NCBI GenBank assembly: GCA_021780705.1
Contig: JAJXYG010000049.1
Span: 1 to 12,522, forward strand
Length of the DNA stretch: 12,522 nt
Direction of reading: 5' to 3'
Source of the DNA: Bacteroidota bacterium
Lineage (GTDB): Bacteria > Bacteroidota > Bacteroidia > Chitinophagales > Chitinophagaceae
Both the position numbers and the translations under genes were made by a program. The notes beneath the pieces are model-generated. The model saw only the letters and a program-made list of their open reading frames with translations. It was not told the origin of the DNA and ran no database searches. Of the stretch, positions 1 to 5,722 are shown one piece after another (the first letter of the stretch is position 1; every line of letters starts with the position of its first letter).

Positions 1-3000
1 GCCATCTGGTTGGATTTGACAAATTCGCACCAATGGCAATCCGGCTTCCCGCATCCGGTATAAAAATCGTGCTGTTGAATTTTCTCCCAAACCGTTTTGA
101 TCTGCTGGGTCACGGTGGTGAGGTCTTCAGGCCGGATAAGGACCTTGTTCTTATGGTATTGTTTCTTTTTGTCGGGTTCCACAAAATCAAATTCGCTGCT
201 CACGGCGTTCCAGTCCCGGTGATGGTGGTCAATCAGGATCTTATAAAAAACGGCCTGTCTCCAATAATCTCCGCCCAGGGGATTTTTGTCATTTGGCGGA
301 TTTAATTTTTCCCTGGCTTTTTCAGGATCCCCGGTCTTGTAATCGACGACATTGACCTGTTTGCCGTCGAATTCAAGCTTGTCCAGTTTTCCTTTCAGGG
401 GAACTCCCTGTACCACCACCCCGCGGATCATCCTTTCGGTCACCACCACTTTATTCCAGCTGTCATGGTACTGGTCATAGTAATGTCCCAGCACCTCTTC
501 CCCGTATTCGAGCCTTCGGTCATACTGTTCCCGGGTGAAGCTTTCGCGGTGCCGGTGCATATAAAACCTGAAATCCCGGATCAATTCTTCCCGGGGAGGA
601 AACGTTTGCTGATTTTGCTGCATTTTTTTAAAAAGCTGGTCCAGTGCGTAATGTACCGAAGACCCGAATTCCGTAGCCTCATTTTTGGGAGTAGGAATTC
701 TGACCAGGTTCCTGAAATAAAATTCCAGTGGGCATTTGAGATAATTATTGAGGGCCGTCACATTCATGACAAACTTTTCCAGCAGCATGGAAATATGCCC
801 TTGCTCAAATGGGGCGATTTCCGGCCTGAAATCATTTTGAATCTGAAGGATCTGGAATTCAGCCTCCACCGACGGGTCAATCACCGTGGTTTGGGTTTTC
901 AGTGCATGATGCTCCAGGATTTCCGCCAGGAACATGGAAGGTTCGAGTGGTTTGCCGTCATCAGAAGCATTGCTGTAGGAGAGGTACAGATATTGTTGGG
1001 CCCGGGTCAGGGCCACATAAAAGAGCCTGCGCAGTTCTTCCTCCCCGGCTTCATCCGGTGAGGAAAGCACGGAAGAAAAAAGGTTGTCCGGAAATTTATA
1101 TCCTTCACTGGGCTTTCTTTTCTTTTCCCAAAAGTGTGCGTTGCAACCGGCAAGGAACACATACTCAAATTCGAGCCCCTTGGAACCATGGGCGGTCAGC
1201 AGGCTGACCCCTTGGTCATTGCCGCTGGTTTCTACCAGGGGGATGGAGAGATTTTCGCTTTTCATCAGGTCGAAAATCCTGACCAGCCCGTGGAGGTCCA
1301 AATCCGGATCCCGCCGGGTTTCAGATTTGATAAAGTCAAACAAACCGGTCAGTACCTGCAACAGCCAGATCTTTTCTTCTTTTTCCATGACGTAGCGCAA
1401 AATGCCGCAGAGGCGAATCAGGCTTTCGAAAAGCCCTTGCAGGGTCACATTGGGTACCTCCCCGATAAGAGTCTCCAGTGCCTCACTGGCCATTTTCATT
1501 CCTTGCGGCAAAGCTGGAGTAAAAAGGTCCCGTGAAGGCATCCGGCTTTTTTCATTGAGGAGTCTTCGCATGGAAGTCTTGTCCGGGGTATATTCCTTCC
1601 GGGATACCTCGATGCTCAGTTTGGCAATTTCGATCGGGGGAATTTGAAAAAAGTCGTAATGTAATATTTCAAATAGGAGTTCATCTCCTCCGTAAGGGGT
1701 ATCATGTTCCAGGGAAAGATACCTGAGCAACTGAAGGATCTTCCTGGTAAAGGGAACCTGGAGGATATTGAGGTTTCGCTTGGTGAAATACGGAATTTGC
1801 CGAAGCTTTAAAAACTGGGAAAGGTCTTCTCCAAACCGGTTTTCCTTATAAATAATTCCGATTTTACGGGGATCCACCCCTGTGCCCAGAATTCTTTGGA
1901 CTTCCATGGTAATGCCTATCATTTCCTGGCGCCGCGTTCTATACTGGTGCAGGACCGGCAGGTGGGTGAGCTGATTGATTTGTTCATTGGAAGAGACCAG
2001 TTTCTTGTCAAGTTGCAGATGGTCCCTGCCCACCAGCCTGCCTTTATTTTTTTCAATCAGGCTCATGGATACATCCAGGATAGGCTGGATGGAACGGTAG
2101 TTGTCTGTCAGGACCACGGTTCGCAGGTCCTCACTATAGGTGTCGGCAAAAGCCAGCATATTTTCGACATTGGCTCCCTGGAACCGGAAGATGCTCTGGT
2201 CATCATCTCCCACCACAAACACATTGGGCTTATCCCAATAATTGATCAGCAATTGCACCAGCCGGTTCTGGGTCCCGCTGGTGTCCTGGAATTCGTCGAC
2301 CAGGATGTACAGGAACTGTTCCTGGTAACGAAGCAGCAATTCGGGTTTATTTTCAAATGCCGAGATGACCCAATTGATCATGTCGTCAAAATCATAGACA
2401 TGATGCTGCTTCATCAGTTCCTGGTAGTGTTCAAATTCTCCGGCTGCGGCGCGCAGTTTTTCCATGCGTTCCGCCACCTGTTCAATTTTATCGGTACGGA
2501 GGTCTCCTTTTTTAAATTTTCCCGTGGCCCGTTTGGCCACAAACTCATCGCGATCGGGCAGGGAGGCGAGGTAGGAGTCGATATGGGATCTGATGAATTC
2601 CGGGGTCCACCCTTCCCGCTTCATCGTGCTAAATAGTTTTTGCAGGTTCCCGATTTCATAATAGACGTCTCCGCGATACCGTTTCAGGGGATGATTTTTG
2701 GGAAATTGATCAATGAGCTTTTTAAACAGTTCGATTCGCTGCAGGTCTGAAACCGGATCCAGGAAGTTTTTTTCAAACAGTTCCAGGTTGTCCTGGATTA
2801 CTTCGTTGCAAAATCCATGGAAGGTGGCGATGTGTACCTTATAGGCATCAGCACCTATGAATTCCTGGATTCGTTTACGCATGGCGATGACCCCGGCCTC
2901 GGTATAGGTGAGACACAGGATGTGCTGGGGCAGGGTGTCGGTTTCCAGCAATATTTTACCGATCCGGGCTGACAGGATTTGGGTCTTTCCCGTACCGGGA

Positions 3001-3113
3001 CCGGCAATCACCATTACAGGGCCTTCAATTTGATCTACGGCTTCCTTTTGCCTGGGATTGAGGCGCTGGTATTCGGTATTAAATTTTTCAAGCTGGGCAT
3101 TTTTAGCGGACAT
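1..3113 (-). CDS. UvrD/PcrA-like DNA helicase fused to a RecB-like PD-(D/E)XK nuclease (3' end cut by window)
   Basis: The frame is open from an ATG at 3113 to the left edge, giving 1037 visible residues. Superfamily 1A helicase motifs come in order: Q motif around Q22, Walker A AGPGTGKT (37-44), Walker B VDEFQD (around 272-277), GDDDQSI (302-308), TDNYRS (336-341), TAHGSKGLEF (640-649) and YVALTRA (from 699). A RecB-family nuclease domain follows, with GKLD (D911), VDYKTG (D924, K926) and QAVFY (953-957). Cysteines at 794, 1021, 1026 and 1029 flank the nuclease core, as in iron-sulfur nucleases of the AddB/Cas4 type, although their spacing is not the standard one. Family knowledge suggests ATP-driven unwinding with end resection in double-strand-break repair, in the cytoplasm. 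Only a short C-terminal piece should be missing. It diverges from the SRPBCC gene. The helicase and nuclease calls are firm; the exact pathway is inferred. Confidence 0.93.
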   Translation of the reverse strand, partial: MSAKNAQLEKFNTEYQRLNPRQKEAVDQIEGPVMVIAGPGTGKTQILSARIGKILLETDTLPQHILCLTYTEAGVIAMRKRIQEFIGADAYKVHIATFHGFCNEVIQDNLELFEKNFLDPVSDLQRIELFKKLIDQFPKNHPLKRYRGDVYYEIGNLQKLFSTMKREGWTPEFIRSHIDSYLASLPDRDEFVAKRATGKFKKGDLRTDKIEQVAERMEKLRAAAGEFEHYQELMKQHHVYDFDDMINWVISAFENKPELLLRYQEQFLYILVDEFQDTSGTQNRLVQLLINYWDKPNVFVVGDDDQSIFRFQGANVENMLAFADTYSEDLRTVVLTDNYRSIQPILDVSMSLIEKNKGRLVGRDHLQLDKKLVSSNEQINQLTHLPVLHQYRTRRQEMIGITMEVQRILGTGVDPRKIGIIYKENRFGEDLSQFLKLRQIPYFTKRNLNILQVPFTRKILQLLRYLSLEHDTPYGGDELLFEILHYDFFQIPPIEIAKLSIEVSRKEYTPDKTSMRRLLNEKSRMPSRDLFTPALPQGMKMASEALETLIGEVPNVTLQGLFESLIRLCGILRYVMEKEEKIWLLQVLTGLFDFIKSETRRDPDLDLHGLVRIFDLMKSENLSIPLVETSGNDQGVSLLTAHGSKGLEFEYVFLAGCNAHFWEKKRKPSEGYKFPDNLFSSVLSSPDEAGEEELRRLFYVALTRAQQYLYLSYSNASDDGKPLEPSMFLAEILEHHALKTQTTVIDPSVEAEFQILQIQNDFRPEIAPFEQGHISMLLEKFVMNVTALNNYLKCPLEFYFRNLVRIPTPKNEATEFGSSVHYALDQLFKKMQQNQQTFPPREELIRDFRFYMHRHRESFTREQYDRRLEYGEEVLGHYYDQYHDSWNKVVVTERMIRGVVVQGVPLKGKLDKLEFDGKQVNVVDYKTGDPEKAREKLNPPNDKNPLGGDYWRQAVFYKILIDHHHRDWNAVSSEFDFVEPDKKKQYHKNKVLIRPEDLTTVTQQIKTVWEKIQQHDFYTGCGKPDCHWCEFVKSNQM

Positions 3114-3155
3114 AGCGTAAAGATAGGCTATTACCTGTTTGGGGAACCGGGTGGC

Positions 3156-3178
3156 CAAAGTGAACCAACCTCACTTTG
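3156..3178. repeat. Perfect 8-bp inverted repeat in a divergent intergenic region
   Basis: CAAAGTGA (3156-3163) and TCACTTTG (3171-3178) are exact reverse complements around a 7-base spacer, ACCAACC. The element lies between the helicase start (3113, minus) and the SRPBCC start (3205, plus), 43 and 27 bases away. The size and symmetry suit an operator for a dimeric regulator. Each arm also carries TTTG facing outward, so the symmetry could instead reflect two back-to-back promoter -33 elements, although I see no well-spaced -7 box for either. The repeat is directly visible; its function is inferred. Confidence 0.5.
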
Positions 3179-3204
3179 AATTGTTATTTCCTGACAAACC
3201 ACCC

Positions 3205-3672
3205 ATGAGCAAAACTTACCAGTTGACACGCGTGCAGCAGATTCCCGGTACCCTGGAACAGGTCTGGGACTTTTTTTCCGATCCGGGAAATCTTTCCGTA
3301 ATCACTCCTGCGGAACTCCGTTTCGAAGTGCTCTCTGAAAGCCCCAGGCAGGGGATGTACCCGGGTCAGATTATCGAATACCGGGTCAGGCCCCTTCTCG
3401 GCATTCCCCTTTACTGGATGACGGAAATTACCCAGGTGGATCCGGGCAAATTCTTTATCGATGAGCAACGGTATGGACCCTATTCCTTCTGGCATCACCA
3501 GCACCATTTCAGGGAAACCGGCCAGGGGGTAGAAATGACGGACCTGGTGCATTACCGGCTTCCCCTGGGTTGGCTCGGGGACTTCGCACAATCCCTGTTT
3601 GTCCGCGCCAGGCTGGATAGGATATTTGCCTATAGAATGGAGGTGACCGAAAAGACTTTTGGCAGCGTGTAG
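3205..3672 (+). CDS. SRPBCC (START-like) ligand-binding domain protein
   Basis: This is a 155-residue single-domain protein of the SRPBCC / polyketide-cyclase-like fold. The N-terminal pattern, a strand ending in 'QIPGTLEQVWDFFSDPGNL' and then ITP, is typical of the family, as is the conserved block DEQRYGPYSFWHHQHHF (86-102). Close relatives are widespread in Bacteroidota and were often labelled 'cell division inhibitor' by weak similarity; no reaction or ligand is established, so none is assigned. It has no signal peptide or membrane segment and should be cytoplasmic. ATG 3205 is preferred over the in-frame ATG at 3139, because the upstream extension crosses the inverted repeat and adds residues unlike the family's N-terminus. 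It is a stand-alone gene, divergent from the helicase and convergent with mutL, with 36 bases between the stops and no obvious hairpin terminator there. Confidence 0.87.
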   Translation: MSKTYQLTRVQQIPGTLEQVWDFFSDPGNLSVITPAELRFEVLSESPRQGMYPGQIIEYRVRPLLGIPLYWMTEITQVDPGKFFIDEQRYGPYSFWHHQHHFRETGQGVEMTDLVHYRLPLGWLGDFAQSLFVRARLDRIFAYRMEVTEKTFGSV

Positions 3673-3708
3673 GATATCCGGGCTCCTGGGTGCAGGTAGG
3701 GTTGGGAA

Positions 3709-5556
3709 CTATCTGCCGAACATCTTGTCCAGCTCTTCTTTTTTGAATTCCAGAAATACCGGTTTCCCGTTGGGTGTGGTGGCAGGAGATTCACATGCCA
3801 GCAGGTCTTCGACCAGCACCTGCATTTCCTTTTGGGAAAGAGGGGTTCCTGCCCTGACCGCTCTTTGGATGGCCATGGACCGCAGCAGTTTCTCCCTTTT
3901 GGAAAATCCCCCATCCATATTGAAATGCTTGTACTGCTCCACTATTTTTTCAAGTGACCCCTTCTGGTTTTCCTCTGTAATATCTGAAGGAGTACCCTGG
4001 ATCACGAAGGTATTCTTTCCAAAAGGTTCCACCTGGTATCCCAGTTGGTGAAAATCCTCCAGCAACTCCTGGATCAGCACCGCATCTGCCGGGGAAGTTT
4101 CCAGGGTGGCCGGAAATAGGCTTCGCTGGATGGGAATGGGCTTTCCTTTCAGTGCATGAGCATACCGTTCATAAAGGATCCTTTCGTGGGCATTTTGCTG
4201 ATGGATCACCAGGAACCCGCCGGGAGTTTCCACGGCCAGGTAGGTCTTGTGAAGCTGGGTCACCGGAGTTTCCGGATTCAACCGGGGGAGCTGCGCTGCG
4301 GAAGATAAGGCACCCGATGGGGCGGGGCCAGATCCCGGTTGTGGAAATCCGAATTTTCCCGTCAGGATTTTCTCCACATTTCCTTCCGGCTGAAAAGGAT
4401 CCAGGTTGCTCCTGGTATCAATAAAATGGGCCTGGTTTTTCTGGGTAAAGGTCCGGTAGAGTGAGGAACTGGTAGCAGAATACTGCTTTTCTGCCGTAAA
4501 AGGTTTGCTCACCGCATCGGATTGCTGGATCGTAGCATCCAGGTCGAAGTCCAGGGTGGGAGTGACGCTGTATTGGGCCAGGGCATGCTTTACTGCGGCC
4601 TGGACAAAGGCGTATATGATCTTTTCGTCCTCAAATTTGATCTCCTGTTTGGTGGGATGCACATTGATATCAAGCCTGGAAGGGTCCAGTTCAATAAACA
4701 ATGCGTAAAGGGGGAAACTGTCTTTGGGAATCAGGTCCGTGAAGGCATGCATTACGGCGTGATTCAGGTAGGCGCTTTTGATGAAGCGGTTGTTGACAAA
4801 GAAGTACTGGTCTCCCCGGGTCTTTTTGGCCGTGTCAGGTTTGCCTACAAATCCATAGATATTGAGATAATCGGTTTCCTCCCGGACGCTGACCAGGTTG
4901 CTCTGATATCCGTTTCCGAGGATCTGAATCAGCCTTTGTTTCAGGGATCCCTTTTCCAGGTGGTAGACTTCCTGTCCATTGGAGGAGAGGGAAAAAAAGA
5001 TGCCCGGAAAGGACATTGATATCCGGATGAACTCTTCCACAATATGCCTGAGTTCCGAAGGATTGCTCTTCAGAAAATTTCTTCGGGCGGGGATGTTGAA
5101 AAACAGGTTCTTCATGGCGATGCTCGTACCTTCCGGGGTGGCTACCGGCTCACAGGTCCGAACCACGCTGTTTTCTAATTCCACATAGGTACCCAATGGG
5201 GTGCCCTGAAGGCGGGTTTTCAACTCCACTTCTGCCACCCCGGCAATGCTTGCCAGGGCTTCCCCGCGAAAGCCCATGGTCCTGATCTGGAACAGGTCCT
5301 CAATATTTTTTATTTTGGAGGTAGCATGCCTTTCAAAGCAGATCCTGGCGTCGGTTTCACTCATTCCTTTCCCATTGTCGATCACCTGGACCAGGGACTT
5401 GCCGGCATCATTAATAAAAACCCGGATCTCACTGGCCCCGGCATCAATGGCATTTTCCATTAATTCTTTGACGGCGCTGGCAGGTCGCTGAATGACTTCT
5501 CCGGCGGCAATCTGGTTGGCTATGTGATCGGGTAGTAAGGTGATTGAGTCTCCCAA
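3709..5556 (-). CDS. mutL: DNA mismatch repair protein MutL
   Basis: The 615-residue product is the usual MutL length. MutL couples MutS mismatch recognition to strand removal. The N-terminal GHKL ATPase is complete: IANQIAAGEVIQRPASAVKE with E31 and N35, DNGKGM (60-65), GFRGEA (95-100) and the lysine of NVHPTK (K303). A variable proline/serine/glutamine-rich linker (about 330-425) leads to the C-terminal dimerisation domain (about 430-615). In endonuclease-type MutL that domain carries DQHA(x)2E, an ACK-like motif and CPHGRP; here the matching stretches read HQQNAHE (452-458), AIQRAVRAG (562-570) and TPNGKP (594-599), so the metal ligands are largely missing. It ends in MFGR, similar to the FxR tail of other MutL proteins. 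The start is TTG at 5556: an in-frame TAA lies seven codons upstream, no ATG intervenes, and MGDSITLLP fits the family N-terminus. The gene reads convergently towards the SRPBCC gene. Confidence 0.96.
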   Translation of the reverse strand: MGDSITLLPDHIANQIAAGEVIQRPASAVKELMENAIDAGASEIRVFINDAGKSLVQVIDNGKGMSETDARICFERHATSKIKNIEDLFQIRTMGFRGEALASIAGVAEVELKTRLQGTPLGTYVELENSVVRTCEPVATPEGTSIAMKNLFFNIPARRNFLKSNPSELRHIVEEFIRISMSFPGIFFSLSSNGQEVYHLEKGSLKQRLIQILGNGYQSNLVSVREETDYLNIYGFVGKPDTAKKTRGDQYFFVNNRFIKSAYLNHAVMHAFTDLIPKDSFPLYALFIELDPSRLDINVHPTKQEIKFEDEKIIYAFVQAAVKHALAQYSVTPTLDFDLDATIQQSDAVSKPFTAEKQYSATSSSLYRTFTQKNQAHFIDTRSNLDPFQPEGNVEKILTGKFGFPQPGSGPAPSGALSSAAQLPRLNPETPVTQLHKTYLAVETPGGFLVIHQQNAHERILYERYAHALKGKPIPIQRSLFPATLETSPADAVLIQELLEDFHQLGYQVEPFGKNTFVIQGTPSDITEENQKGSLEKIVEQYKHFNMDGGFSKREKLLRSMAIQRAVRAGTPLSQKEMQVLVEDLLACESPATTPNGKPVFLEFKKEELDKMFGR

Positions 5557-5569
5557 AATCTGTTTTTTG

Positions 5570-5577
5570 CAAAATTA
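5570..5577 (-). promoter_or_regulatory. Bacteroidota-type -7 promoter element of mutL
   Basis: The minus strand reads TAATTTTG, an exact match to TAnnTTTG. It ends 13 bases before the TTG start of mutL, which would leave a leader of only about 6-9 bases. No clear TTTG -33 element is visible at the expected distance, so the call rests on the -7 box and its position. Confidence 0.5.
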
Positions 5578-5600
5578 ATGATTATCTCCCCAGTATCCCG

Positions 5601-5622
5601 GAACCTGCTGCGCTATAGGTTC
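5601..5622. repeat. Short imperfect dyad between mutL and the GH3 gene
   Basis: GAACCT (5601-5606) and AGGTTC (5617-5622) are reverse complements around a 10-base loop. Allowing a one-base bulge, CC/GG extends the stem to 8 pairs. It lies in the 166-bp divergent spacer 5557-5722, which otherwise holds only promoter-like sequences. A stem this short can occur by chance; it might be an operator or a weak hairpin. Confidence 0.2.
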
Positions 5623-5708
5623 GGATTGGGCCTGAAGAGAAAGGACCCGACTGTGTAAGGGGTGCGTACCTGAAGTGAATAATTTTTTTACCTTGTGAAT
5701 CCACTCCG

Positions 5709-5716
5709 ATAATTTG
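5709..5716 (+). promoter_or_regulatory. Possible -7 promoter element of the GH3/beta-lactamase gene
   Basis: ATAATTTG differs from the TAnnTTTG consensus by spacing (TA, one base, TTTG). It sits 6 bases before ATG 5723, so transcription from it would start at or very near the start codon. No well-placed -33 TTTG is seen. The call is weak. Confidence 0.25.
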
Positions 5717-5722
5717 AACTAC

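Noticed and set aside
1896..2636. Plus-strand open frame of 246 codons
   Set aside because: It is fully antisense to the helicase, whose motifs confirm the minus strand; the translation shows no recognisable domain.
3139..3204. Longer N-terminus for the SRPBCC protein from ATG 3139
   Set aside because: The extension reads through the inverted repeat, does not resemble family N-termini, and ATG 3205 gives the expected length.
3673..3708. Bidirectional terminator between the SRPBCC gene and mutL
   Set aside because: Only a 4-bp stem (CCTG/CAGG) is visible, with no flanking T-run, which is too weak to call.
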